Positions 44,717-54,169 are shown, numbered from the stretch's first letter. The stretch: 58,003 nucleotides of DNA from Firmicutes bacterium HGW-Firmicutes-21 (GCA_002841455.1 PGZT01000001.1:79919-137921); one strand, 5' to 3'. Numbers and translations: made by a program. Notes: generated from the letters alone by a model not told the origin.

Positions 44717-47700
44717 TTGAAAAAGGTTGCATTTTTAATAGCTGTCGTTATGCTGTTTACACTTTTTACCACCTCGTGCTACAAAACGGAGGAGGATTCC
44801 AGCGAGGATGAGTCGATTGACGACACATCAACACCGGTTACACAAATCGAGGAGATTACACCTGAATTTTCTACTGTAATCAGCATTGGAAAAGCATATA
44901 CAGTAAACGCAGAGCCGGGTGAAGCTTACCCTGATACATACGGAAAAGAGCTCACCGACGGAATATTTACGGCGGACGGTGCCGGCTATACCGATTCGAA
45001 ATTAAGCGGATGGACTGCCGACCCGCTTATTGTTACGATAGATTTGGGCGAAACATTTGATAAAATATACGCATTTGAGGCAAGCTATCTCTCAACGAGG
45101 TTGGCAGGAATTGCGCCCCCCTCAAGCGTTACAATTAAATATTCGGAGGACAACAAGAATTGGAGCTCCCTAAACACCGCCAAAATGCCCGAATTTGAGG
45201 AGGGCGTTATGAAGGTCGCCCGTGCGGAGCTGAAGAAGTATGCAAAGGCACGCTATATAATGTTCACATTAAGAAAAGGCTCGGCATGGCTGTTCTTGGA
45301 CGAGCTCTCGGTTATTGCCGATATAGACGGCGGATATAAAAACATACAGTTTATTCAAACACTTACCGAAAGGTACGGTGAGGATGATATGTCTCATGAC
45401 GAGAGAATCCGTTTACTGAACTCCGTTTCCACCGTGCCGATTGACAGAACCTTATATAAGACATCCGTTTCAAAAGGAAAAAATTATACCGTTTCCAGAG
45501 ATGCAGACACAAACTGGTTTACTGATGATAATACGAAGCTTACGGACGGTAAGCCTATCGAGGCTCATTACGAGAGCGGAGACTGGGTCGGATTTAAGGG
45601 CGGACAGCCTTTGGATATTGTTGTCGACCTGGGTGTAAAGATAAACGATGCGGCGGACTTTGAGATAAGCTTTTTCAACAATTTCGAAGCGGGAATCTCT
45701 CTGCCCGACTTTATTACCTTCAGTGTTTCCGAGGACAATAAGAACTTTGTGGAGATAGGTCGCATTTACGGACCGAGCGACAGAGCCTGCACCACCTTCA
45801 ATTATGCGCTCAAGCTGCAATATGCGGTCTCGGCGAGGTATGTTAAGTTTTCCGCTCCCTCCTCGGAATTTGAGTGGTATTTGACGGAGGAAGCCGCTGT
45901 TTACAGATACGGAACAGAGGAGGAGGCAAAGGACAGTCTTTACCCTGATATAATACTTCCCGTTATTACAAAAGAGGAATTCTGGAGCTCATCCGAATCC
46001 GATTACAGCAAGAAGATTAACCTGATAAAGGGACTATATCCTCAGATTATGTCAGCTGTGCCGCTTGATTCCTCCGAAAAGGAATACAATTCAGCAATCA
46101 CAAAGAATATGCTGACAGACGGGTTATATTCGCCGAACACGGATATTCATAACGGCTCCTTCTTCAAATTCCATTTCGGAGCGCATAGAGATGTTGTTTT
46201 TGACCTTACAAAAACGAGTACGGTAACCGGATTTACCGCAAGCTTTGTCCGCCGTAACGAATGGGCGGTAACATTGCCCCCCAGGATACTTTATTATCTC
46301 TCCGACGACGGTATTGACTGGTATATGGTAGGCTCCTCGAGCTTTCCGGAATCCGATAAAATCGAAACTGTAAAGGTAACCTTTAACCTGACAACAACCT
46401 GTAAGGCTCGATTTGTCCGCTTTTCCTTTGATGTAGGCGGATGGGCAGGATGCGACGAGCTGGAGGTCTTCGGTACAAAAAAGGTTGATTCCGGGACAAA
46501 GGCGTTATCTTCACTGGGAATAAAAGCGACAAAGTTTTTGGCAGGCGAATACCTTAAGCCAGGTCCGGATGTGCTCGGCGGCGCCAAAGACATATTGCTC
46601 TCATACCATTGCAGCTATGGAAGCGGAGAAAAGGCGGGGCTTGTTTCTGTTGAGCAATATATGCCTTATGTTGCGTATATCGACAGAGACGGAAACATGA
46701 TAGATGTAATGTTTGACGGTTACCTTTATCTTCCCTCCGGTGGGATGCCCTCGGGCGGGCAGTCTCACAAGAATTCAATTAAATCGGACTGGGAATATGT
46801 TCTGGGCAATATGTTCACCAAGGACTATAATATAGACGCACTTAATCAAGCGGCTCAGATTGTAAAGGATACGCTTAAGCTTGATTCGGACTACAAATAC
46901 AAGGTTTATGTAGCTCTGCTTTACCCCTCGGAGAATGTTCAGTTCGGGGATATCGACGGCGACGGTGTTAGCGACAAGCTTACCGATGTCAAAAAAAGAG
47001 TTCAAGCGATAGAATGGTATATAGACGCTTTCTTTGACAGGTTCGAGTCCGGTAACTATACAAACCTTGAGTTCGCAGGCTTCTATTGGCACCATGAAGC
47101 AATGGAGCGCCATGCAGACGAGATGGAGCTGCTTAACAGCGTATCTAAGCTGGTTCATTCGGTGGGCTATCAATTCTTTTGGATACCTTATTACACCGCC
47201 ACCGGATACAATAAATACAAGGAGTATGGTTTTGATTTTGCCTGTATGCAGCCGAATTACGCATTTAAGGAGTCTACCCCCTACTCGTATCTGACAAATT
47301 GCGCCACATTGGCAAAGCTCTACAATATGTGTGTTGAGATGGAGCTGGAAGCAATGGCGCTGTATAACGATACATTTTATAAGCGCTGGATGGACTACCT
47401 CAAGGGCGGTGTTTACTACGGATATATGGATGCTCTTCATATGTATTATCAGGGTGGAATGCCGGGAGCCTTTTACAGGGCTGCAATATCCGAGGACCCA
47501 AAAGCAAGGCTGATTTACGAATATACCTATGATTTTATCAAGGGTACGCTAAAATTAAAGCCCGATACCGTCGGCGACCTCTCTTTTAACGGAAGCAAGG
47601 ACACAATTCTATCGGACACCCTTATTTCTTCCAAGGATAAAATAAAAAAGTTTATAATATTCGAGTCGCCTAAAAACGGAACGGTTACGATAAACGAAGA

Positions 47701-47821
47701 CGGCAGCTTTATGTATTACCCCAACAAAGGCTTTACGGGGACAGACAGCTTTTCATATGCATATTCGGAGCAGCTCGATTATTCTGATCCTTGTCGTGTA
47801 AATATAAATATAGGCAACTGA
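44717..47821 (+). CDS. Large lipoprotein: three discoidin-like modules, DUF4855 and a C-terminal Ig-like repeat
   Basis: A 1034-residue lipoprotein (lipobox LFTTSC, Cys about 21). Three F5/8-type C (discoidin-like) beta-sandwich modules lie near residues 55-205, 250-400 and 455-605, each with the pattern KELTDG...G..V.IDLG......F...S.D...W....ARYI.F. They probably bind carbohydrate. A catalytic-looking alpha/beta region (about 625-945) resembles DUF4855, including ILLSYHCSYGSG, FAGFYWHHEAMERH and YFWIPYY-type strands, suggesting a TIM-barrel-like glycan-active domain. The C-terminus (about 975-1034) is a Cadherin/Big_9-like module (PKNGTVTINEDGSFMYYPN). The start is TTG with GGAGGGG 6 bases upstream. 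Enzymatic activity is not established. Confidence 0.8.
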   Translation: MKKVAFLIAVVMLFTLFTTSCYKTEEDSSEDESIDDTSTPVTQIEEITPEFSTVISIGKAYTVNAEPGEAYPDTYGKELTDGIFTADGAGYTDSKLSGWTADPLIVTIDLGETFDKIYAFEASYLSTRLAGIAPPSSVTIKYSEDNKNWSSLNTAKMPEFEEGVMKVARAELKKYAKARYIMFTLRKGSAWLFLDELSVIADIDGGYKNIQFIQTLTERYGEDDMSHDERIRLLNSVSTVPIDRTLYKTSVSKGKNYTVSRDADTNWFTDDNTKLTDGKPIEAHYESGDWVGFKGGQPLDIVVDLGVKINDAADFEISFFNNFEAGISLPDFITFSVSEDNKNFVEIGRIYGPSDRACTTFNYALKLQYAVSARYVKFSAPSSEFEWYLTEEAAVYRYGTEEEAKDSLYPDIILPVITKEEFWSSSESDYSKKINLIKGLYPQIMSAVPLDSSEKEYNSAITKNMLTDGLYSPNTDIHNGSFFKFHFGAHRDVVFDLTKTSTVTGFTASFVRRNEWAVTLPPRILYYLSDDGIDWYMVGSSSFPESDKIETVKVTFNLTTTCKARFVRFSFDVGGWAGCDELEVFGTKKVDSGTKALSSLGIKATKFLAGEYLKPGPDVLGGAKDILLSYHCSYGSGEKAGLVSVEQYMPYVAYIDRDGNMIDVMFDGYLYLPSGGMPSGGQSHKNSIKSDWEYVLGNMFTKDYNIDALNQAAQIVKDTLKLDSDYKYKVYVALLYPSENVQFGDIDGDGVSDKLTDVKKRVQAIEWYIDAFFDRFESGNYTNLEFAGFYWHHEAMERHADEMELLNSVSKLVHSVGYQFFWIPYYTATGYNKYKEYGFDFACMQPNYAFKESTPYSYLTNCATLAKLYNMCVEMELEAMALYNDTFYKRWMDYLKGGVYYGYMDALHMYYQGGMPGAFYRAAISEDPKARLIYEYTYDFIKGTLKLKPDTVGDLSFNGSKDTILSDTLISSKDKIKKFIIFESPKNGTVTINEDGSFMYYPNKGFTGTDSFSYAYSEQLDYSDPCRVNINIGN

Positions 47822-47880
47822 TAAAAAGGCTATTTCCTCACTACAATTTTCATAGAGCTACATAAAATAAGCAAGTTAAA

Positions 47881-47910
47881 AAAAAGTAAGAGTTTTGCTC
47901 TTGCTTTTTT
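47881..47910 (+). terminator. Intrinsic terminator after the DUF4855 gene
   Basis: Stem AAAAAGTAAGAG / CTCTTGCTTTTT (one G-U) with loop TTTTG and a T-run. Confidence 0.85.
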
Positions 47911-48002
47911 TACTTTTTTATCATAAAATAAGGGGACGAAAAATATTTTTTGCAAATGAAACAAAACGGCGAAAAAAAACCATTATTATAGTAGGAGGCA
48001 GT

Positions 48003-48539
48003 ATGATGAGCCGGACTGACCCCAACCGGTATATTGAAAAAGTCTACGAGGAGACCAGCTCATACCTTATAAAATACATAACCGTTAAGTGCCGCTGTAC
48101 AGAGGATATACAGGATATATTGCAAAACACCTATCTCGGATTTATCGATACTATACAAAAACACGGTTATGCGGGTATTTTTAATCCCAAGCATTATCTT
48201 TTAAGAATCGCAAAAAGAGAGATAGCAAAGTATTACGGGGAAAAAGCAGAGCATGACAAGGTCGTTGTCGCTTCAACGAGCGACGAGGATTATATAGAAA
48301 AGGATTTGGAACACTTTTTGGAGCAGGATTTTTGCAACGAAAATGGCTTTTCGGTAGAGATTTGGGATAGCATAGAGAGCCTAGGAGTGCTTACCGCAAA
48401 AATATTCACCCTGCGATTTGTTTATGACCAAACAATAGAGAAAATCGCAAAACAGCTTGAAATCACACCCTCGCAGGTTAAGAACCTCCTTTACAGAGGG
48501 ATTAAGCTATTGAGAGAGGAAATGCTTAATGAAGAATAA
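48003..48539 (+). CDS. ECF-type RNA polymerase sigma factor
   Basis: A 178-residue sigma-70-family factor with regions 2 and 4 only. Region 2 (about 10-80) includes SSYLIKYITVKCRCTEDIQDILQNTYLGF (in parts) with the conserved D-I-x-D/Q pattern; region 4 (about 118-172) has IFTLRFVYDQTIEKIAKQL and ITPSQVKNLLYRGIKLLREE, the helix-turn-helix for the -35 box. The start is the ATG preceded by GGAGG 5 bases upstream. Its last 11 bases overlap the next gene, a probable anti-sigma factor. Its own target promoters are unknown. Confidence 0.92.
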   Translation: MMSRTDPNRYIEKVYEETSSYLIKYITVKCRCTEDIQDILQNTYLGFIDTIQKHGYAGIFNPKHYLLRIAKREIAKYYGEKAEHDKVVVASTSDEDYIEKDLEHFLEQDFCNENGFSVEIWDSIESLGVLTAKIFTLRFVYDQTIEKIAKQLEITPSQVKNLLYRGIKLLREEMLNEE

Positions 48540-49422
48540 GGATTGCATTAAAAAAAGCATACAAGAGAATATAGTTGACCACACTGCGGTGCTTAATAAC
48601 CTAAAAGCGAGAGCATCATCTGCTGGGAGCGGTAAAGCGGCGGGGAATCGGGCTGCTTACTTTGGTTATAAGAGAGCCGTGATCGCAGTGATGCTAATGG
48701 CGATTATCGGAGCAGGCGCAGTAGGAGCGGCTCATCTTTTTGATTCGGGCAACGGCATTTTTCCACCTCAGGATATTTCCGGTTACCCAAATGACAATAC
48801 CGGTTCCGCAGGAAACAATTCCTCCTCTTATGACCAGTATAATAGCATAACAAGTCCCGATGAATACTCTCAAACCGATAACTCATGTGAGAGCGAGAGC
48901 AGAGAGCCGCACAGCGGCGATGAAAGCGGAGGTATAATCACAAGCGACCCGCTTGACCCGATCACCGCAGAATTCTTTGCCGACTTTGCGGGAAAATATA
49001 TTACCTACCGCCAATTGATAGGCACACTCCTGGAGTACCAATATAATTATAATCTAAACTATAACAGCTTAAGCCCGTATTGCTTGGTAACCAATGAAAG
49101 ATTCAGATCCTTGAGTGAGATAGAGAGCTTTCTGTATGATATGATGGTACCTGTGCTTGCGGCGGACATTTATGCCTCTCTTGCGCTTGTCGACAACCCT
49201 AAATATATCGAGAGAAACGGCGAGCTTTATATGGATACCACCTCAGCGGGAAGCAGAGCACCGAGCGTAAACACCGCCTCCGCTTATTTTGTATCAAACA
49301 AAACAGACAAAATGGCTATAGCGGTAATGCTAAGCTGCTGCGAAGAGGGTCAGGATTATTATACAACCTTCCATTTTACAAGGGTTAACGGCAGATGGCT
49401 ATTGGACACCAAGCCCGGGTAA
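48529..49422 (+). CDS. Probable membrane anti-sigma factor with extracytoplasmic domain
   Basis: A 297-residue protein with a short cytosolic N-terminus (about 1-48), one membrane helix (about 50-70), a Ser/Asn-rich linker (about 75-140) and an extracytoplasmic domain (about 145-297). The 11-base overlap with the ECF sigma gene indicates the usual sigma/anti-sigma pairing. The N-terminus lacks the zinc HxxxCxxC motif of many anti-sigma factors. The outer domain (KYITYRQLIGTLL, YIERNGELYMDTTSAGSR, FHFTRVNGRWLLDT) is faintly similar to IseA-type inhibitor domains of cell-wall hydrolases; this is a tentative reading. Confidence 0.68.
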   Translation: MKNKDCIKKSIQENIVDHTAVLNNLKARASSAGSGKAAGNRAAYFGYKRAVIAVMLMAIIGAGAVGAAHLFDSGNGIFPPQDISGYPNDNTGSAGNNSSSYDQYNSITSPDEYSQTDNSCESESREPHSGDESGGIITSDPLDPITAEFFADFAGKYITYRQLIGTLLEYQYNYNLNYNSLSPYCLVTNERFRSLSEIESFLYDMMVPVLAADIYASLALVDNPKYIERNGELYMDTTSAGSRAPSVNTASAYFVSNKTDKMAIAVMLSCCEEGQDYYTTFHFTRVNGRWLLDTKPG

Positions 49423-49489
49423 AAATGGTTTTGGGTATTTCGAGCTATTAAAGTTAAGTATAACAAAGTAATTTTAGCATTATTTAATA

Positions 49490-49517
49490 TTGATTTATCC
49501 GCAATTTAATATATAAT
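49490..49517 (+). promoter_or_regulatory. Promoter of the MFS transporter gene
   Basis: TTGATT (49490-49495), a 16-bp spacer and TATAAT (49512-49517). Confidence 0.65.
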
Positions 49518-49523
49518 GGGGCT

Positions 49524-49691
49524 GTAGCTGATAAACTACCGCCTCATATTTGTTTACGGATGGAATAGGTTGATAGTATACTCAACCGTGAGATGTTTAC
49601 TAAATAAACTTTATAAACCAAAATGCAGTTGATGAATGCATTTTGCATGGTGTACACATACACCGCAGCCATTTGTACGGCGACAAACGGC
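49524..49691 (+). promoter_or_regulatory. Hairpin-rich leader of the MFS transporter gene
   Basis: A leader of about 200 bases with successive short helices: GTAG/CTAC (49524-49527, 49536-49539), GGTTGA/TCAACC (49568-49573, 49582-49587), GTTTA/TAAAC (49595-49609), AAAATGCA/TGCATTTT (49620-49627, 49637-49644), GGTGTA/TACACC (49649-49664), and GCCATTTGT/ACAAACGGC (49668-49676, 49683-49691, one mismatch). No T-run follows any of them. It is a candidate cis-regulatory RNA of unrecognised class. Confidence 0.45.
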
Positions 49692-49725
49692 AGTATATTT
49701 ATTTCAATTTTGTATCACCGGAGAA

Positions 49726-51072
49726 ATGGGACTTGAAATGACGGATCTTAGGACGGCGTGGAATAATTCGGCCTTAAAAAGGCTCTTCAATTTAAGATCG
49801 GACGAGGCTAAGGGGCGGAGCTGTATGCTTGCCTCTGCTGTGCTGTCGGGTATTGTTGTAAACATTACCGGCGGTATTTTTTATACCGGTTATCTTGTGG
49901 AATACGGAATAACAATAATAAATATAGGTATTTTAACCTTCATTCCCTTTATCGCCACCGTGTTCAGTCTGCTCTCCCCGATGATATTGGAACGCATACC
50001 AAAAAGAAGAAATATTCTTGCGATAAGCAGAGCTCTGTCCTATACAATCAGAATTTTGGGTATGATTTTACTCCCTCTGCTCGTGCGGAGCGAGAGCGGA
50101 CGGAATATCGGCTTTGCGATTATCGTTTTTTCGGCAAGCGCAATAAGCTCGTTATTCTCTACGGGATATTCTGTCTGGCATATCAATTTCCTGCCGGAGA
50201 GCATGAGAGCGGATTATTTTAACATTTCCAGCGCCATAGCCAACTTTATTGTGGGTGTTGTAACCCTTGTCGGAGCGTTTGCCACCGATGCTCTTGCCGG
50301 AAGCGATAACAGGATTCAGATAATAACAATGCTATATATAATCGGCTTTGTGTTTGCGCTTATAGATGTACTTGTTCTGAGCCTGCCTAAGGAGTTTGAG
50401 TACGAGCATACATGCAACGGAAAACCTCGTTTATCGGATACACTGCGGCTTGCATTCGGGCAGAAAAAGTTTATGCTTACCATGTGCATTATGTTCGGCT
50501 ATACTTTTGCCTCCAACCTGATAGCTTCGGTCATAAATGTGTATCTGCTTGAAGATATCGGTGTTTCCTATTCGTTTATAACCGCTTTAAACTCGTCTTA
50601 TTTTCTGTTTTTTATCCTGTTCGGAGCGCTTGCAAAAAGGCTGATTATGCGATTTGCCTGGTTCAAGACCTTTGCGTATGCGGTGCTGCTGCTCTTGCCC
50701 TCGTATATTTTGTATTCCTTTATAGACAGTACAAATTACCACTGGCTGATGCCGATTGTACGCCTGTCGCAGCACTTTTTGAGTGTTATGATAGCCATAA
50801 CATATTCAAACTTTCCATACATTAATCTGCCCGCGGGCGATCGTACAAACTATATGTCGTTTTATGTTGTGTTTGTAAACCTAGCCGCATTACTGGCTAT
50901 GCTTTTGGGAACGGGCTTTGTTGCCCGTCTCGGAGAACGCAGTTTATCCCTATTGGGCAAACAGCTTGGCAGCATACAGATTCTTATGATAGTAACAGGG
51001 TTACTGCTCGGGCTGCTTGCCGTTGCGGTATTGCGGCTTATACCTCGTATTACGCCCGATAGGAATGATTAA
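49726..51072 (+). CDS. MFS-family transporter
   Basis: A 448-residue membrane protein with about 12 hydrophobic segments, typical of the major facilitator superfamily. The central cytosolic loop (about 215-245, LPKEFEYEHTCNGKPRLSD) separates two six-helix halves. Small charged loops such as LERIPKRRNIL and AKRLIMRFAWFK match MFS intracellular motifs, though the classical GxxxDxxGRR motif is degenerate. The substrate is unknown. The start is uncertain between ATG at 49726, 2 bases after GGAG, and ATG at 49738, about 14 bases after it. It is preceded by a long structured leader and followed by a terminator. Confidence 0.82.
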   Translation: MGLEMTDLRTAWNNSALKRLFNLRSDEAKGRSCMLASAVLSGIVVNITGGIFYTGYLVEYGITIINIGILTFIPFIATVFSLLSPMILERIPKRRNILAISRALSYTIRILGMILLPLLVRSESGRNIGFAIIVFSASAISSLFSTGYSVWHINFLPESMRADYFNISSAIANFIVGVVTLVGAFATDALAGSDNRIQIITMLYIIGFVFALIDVLVLSLPKEFEYEHTCNGKPRLSDTLRLAFGQKKFMLTMCIMFGYTFASNLIASVINVYLLEDIGVSYSFITALNSSYFLFFILFGALAKRLIMRFAWFKTFAYAVLLLLPSYILYSFIDSTNYHWLMPIVRLSQHFLSVMIAITYSNFPYINLPAGDRTNYMSFYVVFVNLAALLAMLLGTGFVARLGERSLSLLGKQLGSIQILMIVTGLLLGLLAVAVLRLIPRITPDRND

Positions 51073-51088
51073 CACAATAAAACGCAAA

Positions 51089-51118
51089 ACAGGATGCACC
51101 GGTGACGGTGCATCCTGT
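51089..51118. terminator. Bidirectional intrinsic terminator
   Basis: A 12-bp perfect stem ACAGGATGCACC / GGTGCATCCTGT with a 6-base loop, flanked by A-rich and T-rich sequence. It separates convergent genes. Confidence 0.9.
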
Positions 51119-51132
51119 AAAATTGTATGGTT

Positions 51133-52611
51133 TTATTCTAAAACAGTAAATCCATATTCAAGGCGGTGATACGGTAAAACAAATGTATCGTACACCTTGA
51201 CAATTTGTTTGTCCGTGTTCTGCATTACCAAATCGCTGATAGAGCCGGAGAAATAGTTGTTTAACACCCAAACCCTGCCCTCGTTTGCATACACCTCCGA
51301 TAGCTCCCGCACTGTTTTCATCTGTGGGCTATATGCTTTATACGCAAGCTCAAGGTTCCAACCCTCACGATTATAAAAATATGTTTTCGTTTCGGGGAAT
51401 TTAACAGCAATTACCGATATAAGACCGATATTGTCACTTACTATAATGTCCCCATCCTTGATGTTTTCGCTTATAAAAACATCGAGTTGGTCATTCTCTT
51501 TCGAATAAACTAACTCCCGCAGCGGAATTATCCGCAGAATAAGAACAGTAGCTAAAAGAAGAATGATAAACGGTTTTATGTAATTTTTAACCTTATCAAA
51601 CGCAAATGCGAGGAAGAAAACCATCAGCCCCGAAAGCACCGTAAGGTAGCGTACATAAAATAAAGGGCGGATAAGAGAAACCCCAAAATAAAAACCGATA
51701 ACAAGCCCCAGTACCTTAAGGACAAGAATTGCCGGCTCCGCTTTAACTTTGTTCTGCCGATAATATAGTACAAAATAATAGATACAAATACCCCAGAACA
51801 AAACAGAAATACCGTCATATATTTTTGCCGTTACTTCGGTAAGGTTTATCATATCCTCAGGCACATCACCTACCAAAAAGAAAGAGAGTGTTTTGTAAAT
51901 AACATCAGGGTATACAATTGTAATCCAAAATGACCCGACAACTCTGAGAGATTGTGTTATCAAGCAATAAAAGCCGAAAACATACGATACACATTGAATT
52001 ACAGCCATTCTTTTCCATATGGGTAATAAATCGTTCCTTCTACAGTAAACAAGCAATAAAAAGTTTATCGCTCCTGTGGCTACAAGGGCATAATAATGAG
52101 TATAAGCACCTAATATACCAAAAACCAAAAACAATATTCTGCTTTTTTTGTCTGTTAAGCCCGATTTATAATAGCGATATGCGTAAATTGCCGTTAGCAT
52201 AACGAGATATGGAGCGAGGGTATACATTCTAATCTCAATTGCATATCTGTAGGTAAAAGCAAATAAAAACATTAGCGTCGTGTACCAAAGTCCGATTCTG
52301 TCACCGAAGTCCTTACGAAGGTGCGTAAATCCGATTCCCGCAAGCAAAGAGGCGAACAAAACCGAGAATAAGCGGAGCGATAAAAGACTTTTTCCGAATA
52401 CAAGGGTAAAGATTTTTAGCAGTAAATAATAAAACGGAGGATGCACATCACCTGAGCTGAAAACACTTATATCAAATAAATTATGATTAATTATTCCGAC
52501 AGTATAGCTCTCGTCGAACCATAAGCAGGTTGCAAACGCACCCGTTATCAAAAAAACGGTTCCTGCAATCCATACCGCTATATGCAGGATGGGAAAAAGA
52601 CATTTTTTCAT
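51133..52611 (-). CDS. GT-C fold glycosyltransferase (GT39/ArnT-like, RgtA-D type)
   Basis: A 492-residue polytopic membrane glycosyltransferase of the dolichyl/undecaprenyl-phosphate-sugar-dependent type. The N-terminal extracytoplasmic loop has CLWFDESYTVG with the catalytic Asp-Glu and then DVHPPFYYLLLKIF, both typical of the family. About 11 membrane segments follow, and a soluble C-terminal part (about 395-490). It would transfer a sugar from a lipid carrier to a cell-surface acceptor; donor and acceptor are unknown. It lies 112 bases downstream of murA on the same strand. Its ATG follows AAAGGG. Confidence 0.85.
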   Translation of the reverse strand: MKKCLFPILHIAVWIAGTVFLITGAFATCLWFDESYTVGIINHNLFDISVFSSGDVHPPFYYLLLKIFTLVFGKSLLSLRLFSVLFASLLAGIGFTHLRKDFGDRIGLWYTTLMFLFAFTYRYAIEIRMYTLAPYLVMLTAIYAYRYYKSGLTDKKSRILFLVFGILGAYTHYYALVATGAINFLLLVYCRRNDLLPIWKRMAVIQCVSYVFGFYCLITQSLRVVGSFWITIVYPDVIYKTLSFFLVGDVPEDMINLTEVTAKIYDGISVLFWGICIYYFVLYYRQNKVKAEPAILVLKVLGLVIGFYFGVSLIRPLFYVRYLTVLSGLMVFFLAFAFDKVKNYIKPFIILLLATVLILRIIPLRELVYSKENDQLDVFISENIKDGDIIVSDNIGLISVIAVKFPETKTYFYNREGWNLELAYKAYSPQMKTVRELSEVYANEGRVWVLNNYFSGSISDLVMQNTDKQIVKVYDTFVLPYHRLEYGFTVLE

Positions 52612-52723
52612 TTAGAACCCTTTCGGCAACCAAATTAACAATATCTACATTCAGTATAACATTGAAAATTATATTTAAATATTCCTGTCAATTTACGACG
52701 AAAAAAAGCACATTTATATAACT

Positions 52724-54010
52724 CTAATTCCCGTTTGGGGTAATATCGGGAATATCGACTTTTTTTATGTCTGCGCCGACGGCACGCAGCTTCTCGATAA
52801 GGTCAACATACCCTCTCTCGATATGGTATATATCGTCTATCCAGGTAACTCCCTTTGTTGCCAATCCGGCTATAACCATAGCCGCTCCGCCCCTAAGGTC
52901 CACTGCTCTTATATTGGCGCAGTGCAGCTCGGGCTTGCCCTCTATCGTTGCGGTTCTGCCCTGAACGGTTATATTTGCACCCATTCTGATAAGCTCGTCG
53001 GTATATTTGAAGCGGTTGTCAAAAACGCCCTCCGTAAGCGTGCTTTGTCCCTCCGCAAGGCATAACAAAACACAAATCTGCGGCTGCATATCGGTTGGAA
53101 ACCCCGGATAGAAAATTGTCTTAACCCTTATTCTTTTAAGCGGGGTTCCGTTCCGTGATACAATAACGGCATCATCAAGTTCGGTTACGGTAACGCCCAT
53201 CTCTAAAAGCTTTGCGGTTATGGATTCAAGGTGCTTTGGGATAACATTGGTTATGGTCAGAGTGCTGTTAGTTGCGGCGGCGGCTATCATAAATGTCCCC
53301 GCCTCTATCATATCGGGGATAATGGCATAGCTCACGCCATGCAGGGTTTTTACTCCCCTTATTTTAATTACCTCGGTTCCCGCACCGGATATATCCGCTC
53401 CGCAGCTGTTTAAAAAGTTGGCAAGGTCGACGACATGCGGCTCTCTTGCGGCATTATCTATAATGGTAAGCCCTTCAAGCTTTGTTGCGGCGAGCATAAT
53501 ATTGATTGTTGCGCCCACCGACGCCACATCGAGATATACCGAAGCCGCCTTGAGTCCGTTCTCGGAGCTGCATTTAATGGAGTCCTCATTTTCAATAACC
53601 GTTGCGCCCAAAGCCTCAAAACCCTTGATATGCTGATCCATAGGTCTTGAACCGAAATCGCAGCCTCCGGGAAACGCCGCCTCGGACCATCCGAATCTGC
53701 CAAGCTCCGCTCCCAGAACATAATAGGAGCCTCTCATTGTATGTGCAAGCTCATCCGGCATAGAGCCGCAATTGATAACCTTTGTATCAACTTCTATCGA
53801 ACCGTTTGAGAGTTCCCGTATTTTAGCTCCCATTGCGGTAAGTATATTTAATGTTGTTTTAATATCGCTGATTTTGGGTAAATTCTCTATTATACACTTA
53901 TCTTCAACAAGTATGGTGGAAAATAAAATAGGCAGCGCAGCATTCTTCATACCTCCCACCTCAATGCTTCCGAGCAGCGGCTTTCCGCCGTTGATGTAGA
54001 TTTTCTTCAT
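52724..54010 (-). CDS. murA: UDP-N-acetylglucosamine 1-carboxyvinyltransferase
   Basis: A 428-residue enolpyruvyl transferase making UDP-GlcNAc-enolpyruvate, the first committed step of peptidoglycan synthesis. The N-terminal Lys22 with Asn23 (GGMKNAALPIL) and catalytic Cys117 in FPGGCDFGSRPMDQHI are present, so it should be fosfomycin-sensitive in principle. Also typical are IPDMIEAGTFMIAAA, FPTDMQPQ and LRGGAAMVIAGL. The start is the ATG with GGAGG 10 bases upstream; the region before it is a hairpin-rich leader. Firmicutes often carry two paralogues; only one is in this window. Confidence 0.97.
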   Translation of the reverse strand: MKKIYINGGKPLLGSIEVGGMKNAALPILFSTILVEDKCIIENLPKISDIKTTLNILTAMGAKIRELSNGSIEVDTKVINCGSMPDELAHTMRGSYYVLGAELGRFGWSEAAFPGGCDFGSRPMDQHIKGFEALGATVIENEDSIKCSSENGLKAASVYLDVASVGATINIMLAATKLEGLTIIDNAAREPHVVDLANFLNSCGADISGAGTEVIKIRGVKTLHGVSYAIIPDMIEAGTFMIAAAATNSTLTITNVIPKHLESITAKLLEMGVTVTELDDAVIVSRNGTPLKRIRVKTIFYPGFPTDMQPQICVLLCLAEGQSTLTEGVFDNRFKYTDELIRMGANITVQGRTATIEGKPELHCANIRAVDLRGGAAMVIAGLATKGVTWIDDIYHIERGYVDLIEKLRAVGADIKKVDIPDITPNGN

Positions 54011-54025
54011 TTTATAATAACCTCC

Positions 54026-54145
54026 ATGCCCCACCGGGCATAAGTAATAATAAGCAATTCGTTGAGGTACGCAACGACATACCTCTGTTTTTTTTATATA
54101 TCACGCCGAAACCATTCGGCTGTATTGTGTATTCACGCTATCGTG
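54026..54145 (-). promoter_or_regulatory. Hairpin-rich murA leader
   Basis: Read leftward, the roughly 155-base leader contains the helices CACG/CGTG (54134-54145), GCCGAA/TTCGGC (54105-54120) and GAGGTA/TACCTC (54064-54085). The last is ATGCCC/GGGCAT (54026-54041), which ends directly at the GGAGG ribosome binding site (54021-54025). Stacking beside the ribosome binding site suggests translational control. Confidence 0.5.
54064..54095 (+). terminator. Rightward terminator-like hairpin in the murA leader region
   Basis: GAGGTA / TACCTC with a 10-base loop, followed by TG and eight T on the plus strand. No rightward gene precedes it, so it may end a short antisense transcript or insulate rnj. 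Confidence 0.5.
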
Positions 54146-54169
54146 CATTAGTATGTACGCACATATTAC

